Shown piece after piece: positions 8,490 to 17,804 of a stretch of 64,000 nucleotides of DNA (the first letter of the stretch is position 1; each line of letters starts with the position of its first letter). The notes beneath the pieces were generated by a model that was not told the origin of the DNA, did no database searches, and saw only the letters and a list, made by a program, of their open reading frames with translations. The DNA comes from Pedobacter cryoconitis (GTDB lineage Bacteria > Bacteroidota > Bacteroidia > Sphingobacteriales > Sphingobacteriaceae). The stretch is taken from contig NZ_JACHCC010000006.1 in assembly GCF_014207135.1 (NCBI RefSeq), positions 165,124 to 229,123 of the forward strand, written 5' to 3'. The position numbers and the translations under genes were made by a program.

Positions 8490-8510
8490 TTATCCCACAG
8501 TGTGGATAAA
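8490..8510 (-). promoter_or_regulatory. DnaA-box-like site upstream of nrdBA
   Basis: On the minus strand 8501-8509 reads TTATCCACA, the exact E. coli DnaA box. Facing it on the plus strand is TTATCCCACA (8490-8499), the same box with one extra C. DnaA regulates nrdAB in E. coli, so a link between replication initiation and reductase expression is conceivable. One exact 9-mer in 64 kb is not statistically rare; its location is what makes it suggestive. Confidence 0.4.
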
Positions 8511-8559
8511 ACGTGCCGCTTGTTAACAACTATTGCTAACGTTTGAAAGCATCAAGTTT

Positions 8560-8567
8560 TATATTTG
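8560..8567 (+). promoter_or_regulatory. possible nrdB -7 promoter element
   Basis: TATATTTG fits TAnnTTTG, about 187 bp before the nrdB ATG. The nearest TTTG upstream (8542-8545) is only 14 bp away, shorter than the usual 19-21 bp, so the assignment is weak. Confidence 0.35.
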
Positions 8568-8753
8568 TTTTAGTAAAAATTCTGACAATATTATCAATAG
8601 TTTGTTAGGTAAAGGTTTAGTATTTAATATTTTATGGTTAAATATTCAGCCAGATTTTGATTAAAATCTTTCGATTTATTGGAAAAGCCTGTTAAAGCGG
8701 CATTACAGAAGAATTTAAACTAAAGACATCGTTTATACCCTTATAATATACCC

Positions 8754-9725
8754 ATGGAAGAAGAAGTATTACTGAAAGAGAACAAGGATCGCTTTGTCCT
8801 TTTGCCAATTAAATATCCGGCAATCTGGGAAATGTACAAAAAGAGTGAAGCTAGTTTTTGGACAGCAGAAGAGATAGATTTGTCTGATGATCAGAAACAC
8901 TGGGATAACCTCAATGATGGCGAACGCCACTTTATTTCTCACATCCTGGCATTTTTCTCAGCCAGCGATGGTATCGTTAATGAGAATCTTGCCGTAAATT
9001 TTATGAGTGAGGTTCAGTTACCTGAAGCACGTTGCTTTTATGGTTTCCAGATTATGATGGAGAATATCCATTCGGAAACTTATGCATTATTAATTGATAC
9101 TTATATTAAGGATGAAGTTGAGAAAGACAGGTTATTCCATGCTATTGACACAGTACCTTGTGTAAAAAGAAAGGCTGAATGGGCTTTGCGCTGGATTGAC
9201 GGTGGAAATTTTGCAGAACGTCTGGTTGCTTTTGCAGCAGTAGAAGGTATCTTCTTCAGCGGAAGTTTCTGTTCTATTTTCTGGTTGAAGAAACGCGGAC
9301 TGATGCCAGGTCTGACCTTTAGCAATGAGCTGATCTCAAGAGATGAAGGTATGCATTGTGAATTTGCGTGCCTGCTTTATAAAATGCTGCAGAATAAGCT
9401 TTCTCAGGAAGTTGTTCATGGTATTATCAAAGATGCCGTTGAAATTGAGAAAGAATTTGTTACAGATGCACTGCCGGTTGCCCTGATCGGTATGAATGCG
9501 AAATTAATGTCCCAGTATATTGAATTTGTCGCGGACAGATGGTCAAGTGAATTAGGATATGATAAAATATATAACGCTACTAATCCGTTTGACTTCATGG
9601 AGATGATTTCATTGCAGGGAAAAACCAATTTCTTTGAAAAACGTGTTGGGGATTACCAGAAAAGTGGCGTGTTAACATCTTCTGAAGATAAAGCCTCGGC
9701 TTTCTCTCTGGATGATGATTTTTAA
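8754..9725 (+). CDS. nrdB: ribonucleoside-diphosphate reductase, beta subunit (class Ia)
   Basis: This 323-residue subunit houses the diiron centre and tyrosyl radical that start catalysis in the alpha subunit. The [19 protein letters not shown] stretch (90-108) followed by Tyr110 matches the eukaryote-like R2 arrangement, with Tyr110 the expected radical site and the Glu and His residues as iron ligands. A second ligand set, [10 protein letters not shown], is visible around 197-206. The C-terminal FSLDDDF is the flexible peptide that docks into the alpha subunit. nrdA follows 78 bp downstream, so the pair is likely one operon in beta-alpha order. No NrdI or NrdH genes are present, consistent with class Ia rather than Ib. 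Confidence 0.96.
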   Translation: MEEEVLLKENKDRFVLLPIKYPAIWEMYKKSEASFWTAEEIDLSDDQKHWDNLNDGERHFISHILAFFSASDGIVNENLAVNFMSEVQLPEARCFYGFQIMMENIHSETYALLIDTYIKDEVEKDRLFHAIDTVPCVKRKAEWALRWIDGGNFAERLVAFAAVEGIFFSGSFCSIFWLKKRGLMPGLTFSNELISRDEGMHCEFACLLYKMLQNKLSQEVVHGIIKDAVEIEKEFVTDALPVALIGMNAKLMSQYIEFVADRWSSELGYDKIYNATNPFDFMEMISLQGKTNFFEKRVGDYQKSGVLTSSEDKASAFSLDDDF

Positions 9726-9803
9726 TAAAAGAATATAAACTGTTGCCGATGTTGGGCGTTGCCTTGAACAACACTGAATAAGCAATATAAAACCTAAGAA
9801 AAT

Positions 9804-12182
9804 ATGTTTGTAGAAAAAAGAGATGGTCGCAAAGAAGCGGTGCGGTTTGATAAGATCACTGCCCGCATCGAAAAGTTGTGTTATGGCTTTAATGCTGAAT
9901 TGGTAGATCCCATAGATGTGGCCAAGAAGGTAATTGAAGGGTTATATGATGGTGTTACTACATCAGAATTAGATAACCTTGCTGCTGAAACTGCCGCCTC
10001 TTTAACCACAAAGCATCCTGATTACGCCTTGTTAGCTTCAAGAATAGCTGTCTCTAACCTACATAAGAATACCATTAAATCGTTCTCTAAAACGATGGAA
10101 ATGCTGTATAACTATGTAGATCCTAAAACTGAAAAGTCCGCTTCTTTAATTGCAGAAGATGTTTGGCAGGTAATACAGGAAAATGCTGATATTTTAGACA
10201 GCACGATTATCTATGACAGAGATTTCGGTTTTGACTATTTTGGATTTAAAACTTTAGAAAAATCTTACCTTTTAAAAGTAAACGGTGAAATCGTTGAACG
10301 CCCGCAGCATTTATATATGCGTGTGGCTGTAGGTATCCATAAAGGTGATATCGATAGCGTAATTGCTACCTATAACCTGATGAGTGAGCGCTGGTTTACG
10401 CATGGTACGCCAACCCTGTTTAATGCAGGAACACCTAAACCTCAAATGTCTTCGTGCTTTCTGCTAACCATGCAGGATGATAGTATTGAAGGTATCTATG
10501 ATACTTTGAAACAAACTGCTAAGATCTCACAGAGTGCTGGTGGAATTGGATTGAGCATCCACAATGTAAGGGCTACAGGCGCTTATATCAGCGGAACCAA
10601 TGGTACCAGTAACGGTATCGTGCCTATGCTAAAAGTATTCAACGATACAGCGCGTTATGTAGATCAGGGTGGAGGCAAGCGTAAAGGAGCATTCGCTATC
10701 TATTTAGAGCCTTGGCATGCTGATGTTTTCGCTTTCCTTGATTTGCGTAAAAACCATGGTAAAGAAGAAATGCGTGCGCGTGATCTGTTTTATGCCCTTT
10801 GGATTTGCGATCTGTTCATGCAGCGTGTGGAAGAGAATGGCGAATGGAGCTTATTCAGTCCGGATGAAGCACCTGGACTGGCAGATTGCTTTGGTGCTGA
10901 ATTTAATGCTTTGTACGAGCGTTATGAGAAAGAAGGCCGTGCCCGCAAAACGATTAAAGCGCAGGAATTATGGTTCGCCATCCTGGATTCACAAATTGAA
11001 ACCGGAACACCTTATCTGTTATACAAAGATGCTGCAAATGGTAAATCAAATCAGCAGAACCTGGGAACAATCAAAAGTTCTAATCTGTGTACAGAAATCA
11101 TGGAATATAGCTCTAAAGACGAAGTTGCTGTATGTAACTTAGCCTCTTTGGCTCTGCCAAGATTTGTGGTAAACGGAGAATTTGATCACCAGAAATTATA
11201 TGATGTAACTTATCAGGCTACCTTAAACCTGAATAAGGTAATCGATTATAACTATTACCCTATCGAAGAAGCAAGATATTCCAATATGCGTCACAGACCT
11301 GTTGGTTTAGGTGTACAAGGTTTAGCTGATGCATTTATCCTGATGCGTTTACCTTTCGAAAGTGAAGGTGCAAAAGAACTGAATAAAGATATCTTTGAAA
11401 CTATCTATTTTGCTGCAATGACTGCTTCGCATGATCTTGCGTTGAAAGATGGTGCTTATGAAACGTTTAAAGGTTCTCCACTGTCTGAGGGTAAATTCCA
11501 GTTTGATCTTTGGAATGTGAAACCAGCAAGTAACCGTTGGGACTGGGAAACTTTACGTGCTAAAGTAGTTAAAGATGGTGTACGTAACTCTTTACTGGTT
11601 GCACCTATGCCTACCGCTTCAACTTCACAGATCCTGGGTAATAATGAGTGTTTCGAACCTTATACTTCAAACATCTATACCAGACGTGTATTGAGTGGTG
11701 AATTCATCGTGGTGAACAAACATTTACTGAAAGATTTAGTTGCTTTAGGTTTATGGACACCAGCTATGAAAGACAGGATCATTTTAGCGAACGGTTCTAT
11801 CCAGGACATTGCTGAAATACCAGATTATATCAAAGAATTGTATAAAACAGTTTGGGAAATTAAAATGCGTAGTATCATTGATATGGCTGCCGATCGTGGT
11901 GCCTATATCTGCCAGTCGCAATCCCTTAACTTGTTTATCAATGCACCGAATACTTCTAAACTGACTTCAATGCACTTCTACGCATGGAAGAAAGGACTGA
12001 AAACAGGTATGTATTACTTGCGTACACAAGCAGCTTCTCAGGCGGTGAAATTCACTGTAGAGAATCAGGCAGGTAAAAACATGGAACCAGTAATTCCGGA
12101 ACATATTGAACAGGTAGTGGAAGAGATCACTGACGGCCCTGTTTGTTCTATGGAAGAAGGCTGTATCAGCTGCTCAGGATAA
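9804..12182 (+). CDS. nrdA: ribonucleoside-diphosphate reductase, alpha subunit (class Ia)
   Basis: The 792-residue catalytic subunit reduces NDPs to dNDPs. An ATP-cone occupies the first ~90 residues, suggesting allosteric control by ATP/dATP. Cys218 and Cys444 fit the redox pair of the active site, and the NLCTE motif (427-431) contains the radical-forming Cys429 with Asn427 and Glu431. PTASTSQI and NIYTRR are also seen. The tail ends CISC (Cys787 and Cys790), the shuttle pair that is re-reduced by thioredoxin or glutaredoxin. A Tyr-Tyr pair in GMYYLRT corresponds to the radical-transfer tyrosines. The gene ends before a strong hairpin terminator. Confidence 0.97.
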   Translation: MFVEKRDGRKEAVRFDKITARIEKLCYGFNAELVDPIDVAKKVIEGLYDGVTTSELDNLAAETAASLTTKHPDYALLASRIAVSNLHKNTIKSFSKTMEMLYNYVDPKTEKSASLIAEDVWQVIQENADILDSTIIYDRDFGFDYFGFKTLEKSYLLKVNGEIVERPQHLYMRVAVGIHKGDIDSVIATYNLMSERWFTHGTPTLFNAGTPKPQMSSCFLLTMQDDSIEGIYDTLKQTAKISQSAGGIGLSIHNVRATGAYISGTNGTSNGIVPMLKVFNDTARYVDQGGGKRKGAFAIYLEPWHADVFAFLDLRKNHGKEEMRARDLFYALWICDLFMQRVEENGEWSLFSPDEAPGLADCFGAEFNALYERYEKEGRARKTIKAQELWFAILDSQIETGTPYLLYKDAANGKSNQQNLGTIKSSNLCTEIMEYSSKDEVAVCNLASLALPRFVVNGEFDHQKLYDVTYQATLNLNKVIDYNYYPIEEARYSNMRHRPVGLGVQGLADAFILMRLPFESEGAKELNKDIFETIYFAAMTASHDLALKDGAYETFKGSPLSEGKFQFDLWNVKPASNRWDWETLRAKVVKDGVRNSLLVAPMPTASTSQILGNNECFEPYTSNIYTRRVLSGEFIVVNKHLLKDLVALGLWTPAMKDRIILANGSIQDIAEIPDYIKELYKTVWEIKMRSIIDMAADRGAYICQSQSLNLFINAPNTSKLTSMHFYAWKKGLKTGMYYLRTQAASQAVKFTVENQAGKNMEPVIPEHIEQVVEEITDGPVCSMEEGCISCSG

Positions 12183-12208
12183 ACTGAATCTCATAAAATT
12201 CAATACAT

Positions 12209-12238
12209 AAAGTACGGTAATTCAATTTACCGTACTTT
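12209..12238 (+). terminator. nrdBA terminator
   Basis: Ten-base perfect arms, agtacggtaa (12211-12220) and ttaccgtact (12227-12236), with A residues before and T residues after, form an intrinsic terminator 28 bp after the nrdA stop. Confidence 0.85.
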
Positions 12239-12263
12239 TGTTGTATAATACCCTTTGCTCTGA

Positions 12264-12470
12264 ATGGCTAAACACGAAATTATACCATGTGAACGTTGCG
12301 GTGTACCGATTGAGTGCAAGGCTAACTCCTACACCAAATGTCAGTGCAGTGCGGTATATCTTGATCTGAATGAAGTTCAGTATATCAGCGAGCATTATGA
12401 CAGTTGTCTGTGTGCTAAATGCCTGTTTGAACTGCAACAGGAATACCGGGATAGCTTAAAACCGCTATAA
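12264..12470 (+). CDS. small cysteine-rich protein (CWC-like family)
   Basis: A 68-residue protein with seven cysteines arranged CxxC near residues 9-12, Cys18, CxC at 26-28 and CLCxxC at 48-53. The layout CERCG...C...CQC...CLCAKCL resembles the cysteine-rich CWC family, except that the central CWC is here CQC. It probably binds zinc; no function is established. The ATG lies 81 bp after nrdA and beyond its terminator, so it is likely transcribed on its own. The short length and strong Cys spacing argue that it is real rather than a chance ORF. Confidence 0.72.
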   Translation: MAKHEIIPCERCGVPIECKANSYTKCQCSAVYLDLNEVQYISEHYDSCLCAKCLFELQQEYRDSLKPL

Positions 12471-12511
12471 TAAAATTCTGATCTGGCCCTTGAAGGGGAA
12501 CAATCTTAGCC

Positions 12512-12534
12512 GATAAATTTTAAACAGGCCCATA
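12512..12534 (+). repeat. solo end related to the sucD-linked palindromic element
   Basis: The segment reading gataaattttaaacaggc and its flank matches the right end of the palindromic element (7211-7233) at about 20 of 23 positions. No partner arm is found nearby. It lies just upstream of the aguB -7 element and may be a relic of an insertion. Confidence 0.4.
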
Positions 12535-12549
12535 GAAAATTTTTTCTGC

Positions 12550-12557
12550 TAACTTTG
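12550..12557 (+). promoter_or_regulatory. -7 promoter element for aguB-aguA
   Basis: TAACTTTG fits TAnnTTTG, 20 bases before the aguB ATG. No -33 TTTG is visible. Confidence 0.55.
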
Positions 12558-12577
12558 TAACCACAAAAATTCAAAGA

Positions 12578-13453
12578 ATGGCTAAAGTACAAGTTGGATT
12601 GGTGCAGATGAGCTGTACCAGTAACAAACAAGAAAATTTAGATAAGGCGATTGTAAAGATCCGTGAAATTGCGGCTCAGGGTGCCCAGGTGGTTTGCCTG
12701 CAAGAGCTTTTTACCTCGTTATATTTCTGTGATGTTGAAGATTACGAAAACTTCAAACTTGCAGAAACTATTCCCGGCCCGTCAACTGATGTATTGTCAG
12801 CCGTTGCGAAAGAATTAAATGTAGTGATCGTGGCCTCTCTTTTTGAAAAAAGAGCTGAAGGATTATATCATAATACTACTGCTGTTCTGGATGCCGATGG
12901 TACTTATTTGGGTAAATACCGTAAGATGCACATCCCTGATGATCCTGGCTTTTATGAGAAATTCTATTTTACTCCAGGTGACCTGGGCTATAAAGTATTC
13001 AAGACTAAATATGCTAAGATTGGTGTCCTGATTTGCTGGGATCAGTGGTATCCGGAAGCTGCGAGGTTAACAGCGCTGATGGGTGCTGATTTCCTGGTCT
13101 ACCCGACGGCTATAGGATGGGCTACTACACAGGATGAGGAAACCAATAAAGAACAATATAATGCATGGCAGACTATTCAGCGTTCGCACTCTATTGCGAA
13201 TGGTGTACCTGTTGTCAGCATAAACCGTGTAGGTGAAGAAGCCGGGGTATCTTTCTGGGGAGGGTCATTTGTATCCAATCCTTTCGGATCACTTTTATAC
13301 CAGGCTTCACATGATCAGGAAGAATTGAAAGTAGTTGAACTTGACCTGTCTAAATCGGACAGCTACAGGACACACTGGCCTTTTTTACGTGACAGAAGAA
13401 TTGATAGTTATTCACAAATTACCAAAAGATATATAGATGACGAGTCTATTTGA
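12578..13453 (+). CDS. aguB: N-carbamoylputrescine amidase
   Basis: A nitrilase-superfamily amidohydrolase of 291 residues that splits N-carbamoylputrescine to putrescine, CO2 and ammonia. The catalytic triad is visible: Glu43 in CLQELF, Lys116 in KYRKMHIP and Cys153 in LICWDQWYPE. The YRKMHIPDDPGFYEKFYF stretch is characteristic of the AguB branch. The next gene, agmatine deiminase, overlaps its 3' end by 17 nt, so the two steps of the agmatine-to-putrescine route are translationally linked. Family and substrate are supported by both motifs and neighbour. Arginine decarboxylase, which would supply agmatine, is not in the window. Confidence 0.94.
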   Translation: MAKVQVGLVQMSCTSNKQENLDKAIVKIREIAAQGAQVVCLQELFTSLYFCDVEDYENFKLAETIPGPSTDVLSAVAKELNVVIVASLFEKRAEGLYHNTTAVLDADGTYLGKYRKMHIPDDPGFYEKFYFTPGDLGYKVFKTKYAKIGVLICWDQWYPEAARLTALMGADFLVYPTAIGWATTQDEETNKEQYNAWQTIQRSHSIANGVPVVSINRVGEEAGVSFWGGSFVSNPFGSLLYQASHDQEELKVVELDLSKSDSYRTHWPFLRDRRIDSYSQITKRYIDDESI

Positions 13454-14492
13454 TAATTCTCCGAAGAAAGCCGGATATAGCTTTCCAGCAGAGTGGGCAA
13501 AACATGAAGCTACCTGGTTAACCTGGCCGCATAAAGAAGCTTCCTGGCCGGGCAAGATTGATTCCATCTATGCACCTTACTGCGAGTTCATTAAAGTTGT
13601 AGCTCAGGGTGAGAAAGTAAGAATCAATGTGAATGACGAGCAGACTAAAGCTTTTGCACTTAAAAAACTGGAAGAAGCGGGTGCGGACTTAACACAGATC
13701 GAATTCTATTTTAATCCCAGTAATGATGCCTGGTGCCGGGATCACGGACCTGCTTTTCTATTGAATGCTCAGACTGAACAAAAGAAGGTTGTCATCGACT
13801 GGGGATATAATGCATGGGGCGGAAAATATCCTCCTTATGAGCTGGATGATGTTATTCCTACACGTATTGCTGATCACTTCGGTCTCCCTGTATTTAACCC
13901 GGGAATTGTGATGGAAGGCGGATCTGTAGAGTTTAACGGTGCTGGTACAATTTTAACCTCCAGAGCTTGTCTTTTAAATAAAAACAGGAACCCACATCTT
14001 AACCAGGCACAGATTGAAGAATATCTGAAAGAGTGTTATGGTGCAGAACAGGTATTATGGGTTGGAGATGGAATAGTAGGAGATGATACAGATGGTCATA
14101 TTGATGATATTACCCGTTTTGTAAATGCAAATACGGTATTAACTGTAGTGGAGTCAAATCCGCTGGATGAAAACTATATTCTTTTAAAGGAAAACCTGGA
14201 AGAGCTGAAAGCCATGCGTTTGCTGAATGGAGAGGCATTGAATATTATTCAGCTGCCGATGCCTTCGCCGGTTATCCATGAAGATACCCGCCTGCCAGCT
14301 TCGTATGCTAATTTTTATATAGCGAATGCTGCGGTGATTGTACCTACGTTCAGAGACGTCAATGATGAAATTGCATTGGATATTATCAGGACAGCTTTTC
14401 CAGACCGGAAAGTGGTTGGAATAGATTCTACTGATATTATCTGGGGACTGGGTAGTTTTCATTGTTTAAGTCAGCAGGAACCAGCAATTTAA
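13437..14492 (+). CDS. aguA: agmatine deiminase
   Basis: This 351-residue guanidino-group hydrolase converts agmatine to N-carbamoylputrescine. It belongs to the pentein (PPADI) fold family. Visible active-site parts are WCRDHGP (Asp102, His103), MEGGSVEFNG, the HIDDITRF segment, and the C-terminal nucleophile Cys343 in GSFHCLSQQEPA. The ATG lies inside the aguB gene, giving a 17-nt overlap in another frame. With aguB it forms the two-step putrescine branch that bypasses ornithine. Confidence 0.95.
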   Translation: MTSLFDNSPKKAGYSFPAEWAKHEATWLTWPHKEASWPGKIDSIYAPYCEFIKVVAQGEKVRINVNDEQTKAFALKKLEEAGADLTQIEFYFNPSNDAWCRDHGPAFLLNAQTEQKKVVIDWGYNAWGGKYPPYELDDVIPTRIADHFGLPVFNPGIVMEGGSVEFNGAGTILTSRACLLNKNRNPHLNQAQIEEYLKECYGAEQVLWVGDGIVGDDTDGHIDDITRFVNANTVLTVVESNPLDENYILLKENLEELKAMRLLNGEALNIIQLPMPSPVIHEDTRLPASYANFYIANAAVIVPTFRDVNDEIALDIIRTAFPDRKVVGIDSTDIIWGLGSFHCLSQQEPAI

Positions 14493-14531
14493 TATTCGAA
14501 CTAACCATTATTAAAAATATACTACAACTAA

Positions 14532-15275
14532 ATGAAACTATTAGAAGGAAAAACAGCATTAGTTACTGGTGCTTCAAAAGGAATAGGCCGCAAGATAGCG
14601 GAGAAATTTGCAGAACAGGGTGCGAATGTTGCTTTCACTTATCTGTCTTCAGTAGAAAAAGGAGAGGCTCTGGAACAGGAGTTACAATCTTTTGGAACTA
14701 AGATCAAGGGTTACCGTTCTGACGCCTCTAAATTTGATGAAGCAGAAAAACTAATTAGTGATATCGTTGCTGAATTTGGTACTATAGATATCGTTGTTAA
14801 CAATGCCGGAATCACTAAAGACGGTCTGTTAATGCGTATGAGTGAAGAAAATTGGGATGACGTAATCAATGTGAACCTGAAATCGGTATTTAACGTAACT
14901 AAGGCAGCTTCAAAGGTGATGATGAAAAACCGTAAAGGATCTTTCATTAACCTGAGTTCTGTTGTAGGTGTTCAGGGAAATGCCGGTCAGGCAAATTATG
15001 CAGCTTCTAAAGCAGGTATTATCGGTTTCTCTAAATCCGTTGCGAAAGAACTGGGATCGAGAAATATCCGTACCAATGTGGTTGCTCCAGGATTTATCCG
15101 TACAGAAATGACCGATGTACTGGATCCTAAAGTTGTCAAAGGCTGGGAAGAAGGTATTCCTTTGAAACGTGCAGGTGAACCAGAAGATGTTGCCAATGTT
15201 TGTGTATTCCTGGCTTCAGATATGAGTGCCTATGTAACCGGACAGGTCTTGTCTGTTTGCGGCGGTATGTTGTAG
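14532..15275 (+). CDS. fabG: 3-oxoacyl-ACP reductase, SDR family
   Basis: A 247-residue NADPH-dependent short-chain dehydrogenase of type II fatty acid synthesis. The nucleotide-binding TGASKGIG (12-19), NNAG (90-93) and catalytic Asn114, Ser142, Tyr156 and Lys160 are all present. The C-terminal VTGQVLSVCGGML resembles FabG, although the usual final VDGG is VCGG. It stands 39 bp after aguA and not in a fatty-acid gene cluster, so it may be one of several FabG paralogues acting on another substrate. A hairpin separates it from the convergent regulator gene. Confidence 0.88.
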   Translation: MKLLEGKTALVTGASKGIGRKIAEKFAEQGANVAFTYLSSVEKGEALEQELQSFGTKIKGYRSDASKFDEAEKLISDIVAEFGTIDIVVNNAGITKDGLLMRMSEENWDDVINVNLKSVFNVTKAASKVMMKNRKGSFINLSSVVGVQGNAGQANYAASKAGIIGFSKSVAKELGSRNIRTNVVAPGFIRTEMTDVLDPKVVKGWEEGIPLKRAGEPEDVANVCVFLASDMSAYVTGQVLSVCGGML

Positions 15276-15288
15276 ATACTCCTTTGAT

Positions 15289-15321
15289 TACCCCACCTTT
15301 GTCTTAGGAAAAGGTGGGGTA
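15289..15321 (+). terminator. hairpin between fabG and the convergent regulator gene
   Basis: Perfect 11-bp arms taccccacctt (15289-15299) and aaggtggggta (15311-15321) with an 11-base loop. The following T run is short (attt), so the terminator may be weak; it could serve both convergent genes. Confidence 0.65.
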
Positions 15322-15357
15322 TTTACCAATCGTCTATAGGCCGTGACGGGATTTCCC

Positions 15358-17145
15358 CTAAGGCCTGTCAAAAGAAGTGATTACCTGGAAAAGGTTTTCA
15401 TCTTTGTCTAAACCCAGTTTCTTTTTAATCCGGTACCTGGCCATTCTGATACTTTTGGGCTCAATGTTTAAACGGACAGCAATTTCCTTATTATCCAATC
15501 CGATAAGAATATAAGAGCAGTACTTGATATCCAGTGGGGTCAGCGAATTATTTGCCCGGTTTTGCAGGGCCGAAAAGAAATCCGGGTGGATACTGGCAAT
15601 AGACCGCTGATGAGTTTCGAGTTTTTTATCCATCCGCAGGTTCTGGTCGATGATCCGGTCAATCTGTTTAGTGGTCACTGTATCTGTAGGAGAAAGAGAC
15701 TTTTGTCGCAGAGATTGTAAGATCTCATTTTTTTCCTGGATTTGCAGTGTGCCCGTTAGCAACTCCTTTTCCAGCCATTTCTTTCTTTCCTGAAGTAGTG
15801 TTTGGTTCAATAGGGATGCCTTTAATTTATACCGGTAGGAAATGAACAATAAACTCAGTGCAATGATGATAGAAGTTCCTAAAACGAAGTAAAGCCAGTT
15901 TAGCTTTCTGTTAACCATCGACCACTCAGTTAATCTTGTAATTTCGTCTTCCTTTTTTTTCGCATGGTACTGTTCTTCCAGTTGTTGGGTAATGGTTAAT
16001 TTCTGGGTGTCAAAGACCTTCCTGGAGTAGTCCATGTATTTCTTGTAATAGTCAAGAGCCTTCACACTATTCCCGCTTTTTTCTGCAACATTGGCCATCG
16101 CCTGCATGAGTCTTGATCGTGTTATATTACCTGTGGAGGCATCTCCTTCTATCTCAGATAACCCGGTTTTCAAATATTTCTCTGCCTCTTCATAATTGTT
16201 TTCTTTTAGTGAATACTCACTTAACATACCATAACAACTGGCAATTACTTCTCTGTCATTTGTTTTTCTGGCAATCTGAAGGGCTATATTGATATACTGA
16301 TGAACATTGGCTTTATAGCTGGCTGGATAATACATAAAATATACGTTTGCCGTATTTAGTGCTGTCGTTGCTGTATTGCTGGGCAGAAGGATCCTTTCTT
16401 TTGCCTGCTTATAGAGCTGCAGGGCCATTTGGTTATAATGCAGGCTGGAATCAAGCAGAGCACGGTTACTGGTATCACGTTCAAAGCTGGACAGAAAATT
16501 CTGTCCGATAGTGGTGTAAGCCATTTGTAAATCATCAGGGAAGCCACTTTTTTTTGCCATCAGTAAAGATTCTCTGGCATATTCTTTTTGTTTGTGGTTA
16601 TCTTTCCCATAAGCGTAAATATTAGCAATGTAACGGTTTAGCATGCTTTTATAGCTGCTAGATTTTGGGTCATTCAATTTTTCAAGCAGGTTTTTTGCTT
16701 TGAGCAGGCTGGCTATAGCTTTCTCGTGATCACCTTTGATCATGTCCAGCCAGCCTTTTCTCATCTGAACAAAGGCAATGATTTTTTGATCGGAAGCTCT
16801 GGTGGCAGCCATCATTGCACTGTCCTGATAAGTGGTTGCCTGTTGGACCTGATTGTTCCGGACGAAAAGATAGGTCATAGTAGCGTACGAGAATGCTCTG
16901 CCATTTTCTGTGCTTTTCTGCTTGCTGTATTGAATAGCCCTGTTGCCGGTTTTTATAGCACTATCCAGATTTTGTTCAACAGTAGCATAGGCAAGTTCAG
17001 CCATCGCGATAGCTTTTCGTTCAGCAGAACCAGTTGACCGCTTTAATACAGACTGAAGAGAATCGGTTATCATATGCTGGGAGAAAATAGTTGTGGTATG
17101 AAACATCAGGTAAAGCAGCGGCAGTAGTCTGATCAATTTTTTCAT
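15358..17145 (-). CDS. TPR sensor with one transmembrane helix and C-terminal LuxR-like HTH
   Basis: The start is taken at ATG 17145 because it opens a clear signal peptide (MKKLIRLLPLLYLMF) that a longer 626-residue reading would bury. The 595-residue protein then has tetratricopeptide-like helical repeats over ~30-400, a single membrane helix near 415-437, a charged coiled coil (~440-500), and a helix-turn-helix of the LuxR type near 535-580 (DNKEIAVRLNIEPKSIRMARYRIKK). The layout implies a periplasmic TPR domain linked to a cytoplasmic DNA-binding domain. Such one-component regulators are common in Bacteroidota; the signal and targets are unknown. It is divergent from a lipoprotein gene. 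Confidence 0.8.
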   Translation of the reverse strand: MKKLIRLLPLLYLMFHTTTIFSQHMITDSLQSVLKRSTGSAERKAIAMAELAYATVEQNLDSAIKTGNRAIQYSKQKSTENGRAFSYATMTYLFVRNNQVQQATTYQDSAMMAATRASDQKIIAFVQMRKGWLDMIKGDHEKAIASLLKAKNLLEKLNDPKSSSYKSMLNRYIANIYAYGKDNHKQKEYARESLLMAKKSGFPDDLQMAYTTIGQNFLSSFERDTSNRALLDSSLHYNQMALQLYKQAKERILLPSNTATTALNTANVYFMYYPASYKANVHQYINIALQIARKTNDREVIASCYGMLSEYSLKENNYEEAEKYLKTGLSEIEGDASTGNITRSRLMQAMANVAEKSGNSVKALDYYKKYMDYSRKVFDTQKLTITQQLEEQYHAKKKEDEITRLTEWSMVNRKLNWLYFVLGTSIIIALSLLFISYRYKLKASLLNQTLLQERKKWLEKELLTGTLQIQEKNEILQSLRQKSLSPTDTVTTKQIDRIIDQNLRMDKKLETHQRSIASIHPDFFSALQNRANNSLTPLDIKYCSYILIGLDNKEIAVRLNIEPKSIRMARYRIKKKLGLDKDENLFQVITSFDRP

Positions 17146-17283
17146 TTTAGTACTAAAGATAGGAAGGGTTAACATTATTTTTTTTGGTATGTAGTCGTTA
17201 TGTAGTCGCTGTAAATTAAACAAAACCAGAAATGACAAGCATCTTTGTTTCTTTATTTCAAAACAAATTAAAACAAACGAGAC

Positions 17284-17775
17284 ATGAAACCTACAAAATT
17301 AATTGCATCTTTTTTTACACTTACCTTTTTAATATTACTAATCAGCAGTTGCGGAGGAAGTGGTGACCCGGCAACATATAATAATAAATTAATGGAATTG
17401 GTTAACAGCAATGAACAACATATCAATGCGATGAACCAGGCCATGAATACTAAGGATTATAAAAAGGCTGAAGAGGTAAGAAAAGGCTGGGAAGCTGACT
17501 TAACTAAAAATATTGAAGCAGCCAATAAAGCCGGGGATTTCAAAGGAAACACTGATTTCCAGAAAGCAGTTGTCAATGGATTGAATGCGTATAAGAAAAT
17601 TGTAACGCAGGATTATAAAAGTTTGATTGAGTTAAGATCAAACCAGAAAAGTGATGCTGTTTCAGCTGCCAGTTCTGAAACAGTACTGCTGGATAATATC
17701 AATAAGACCCTTGAAGAAACGGCTAATGGATTGAATAAAGCTTCTGCTGATTTTGAAGCCAAGTTTGCGAAATAA
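17284..17775 (+). CDS. lipoprotein of unknown function
   Basis: A 163-residue protein with a lipoprotein signal (residues 1-22) and lipobox ISS-Cys23, followed by a Gly/Ser linker and a largely helical, Lys/Glu/Asn/Ala-rich domain that looks like a four-helix bundle. I recognise no catalytic motif; a weak resemblance to LIC11966-type surface proteins cannot be tested here. It is transcribed away from the TPR/HTH regulator, which may control it, and is followed 29 bp later by a DUF1266 gene. Confidence 0.7.
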   Translation: MKPTKLIASFFTLTFLILLISSCGGSGDPATYNNKLMELVNSNEQHINAMNQAMNTKDYKKAEEVRKGWEADLTKNIEAANKAGDFKGNTDFQKAVVNGLNAYKKIVTQDYKSLIELRSNQKSDAVSAASSETVLLDNINKTLEETANGLNKASADFEAKFAK

Positions 17776-17804
17776 CAATTCATCATTCTAAAAAATATAT
17801 TTAC

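Larger units (their letters stand above)
8373..8753. other. 381-bp AT-rich intergenic region upstream of nrdB
   Basis: No ORF or RNA gene is apparent. The stretch holds a DnaA-box-like site (8490-8510) and one -7-like element (8560-8567). Its length is unusual for this window and suggests a regulatory region for the nrdB-nrdA pair. Confidence 0.6.

Noticed and set aside
8490..8510. DnaA-box site considered as part of an origin of replication
   Set aside because: Only one exact box, no AT-rich unwinding cluster, and no dnaA, dnaN or gidA nearby.
10717..11142. 141-codon plus-strand ORF inside nrdA
   Set aside because: It is fully inside the well-conserved catalytic core of nrdA in another frame and shows no recognisable protein.
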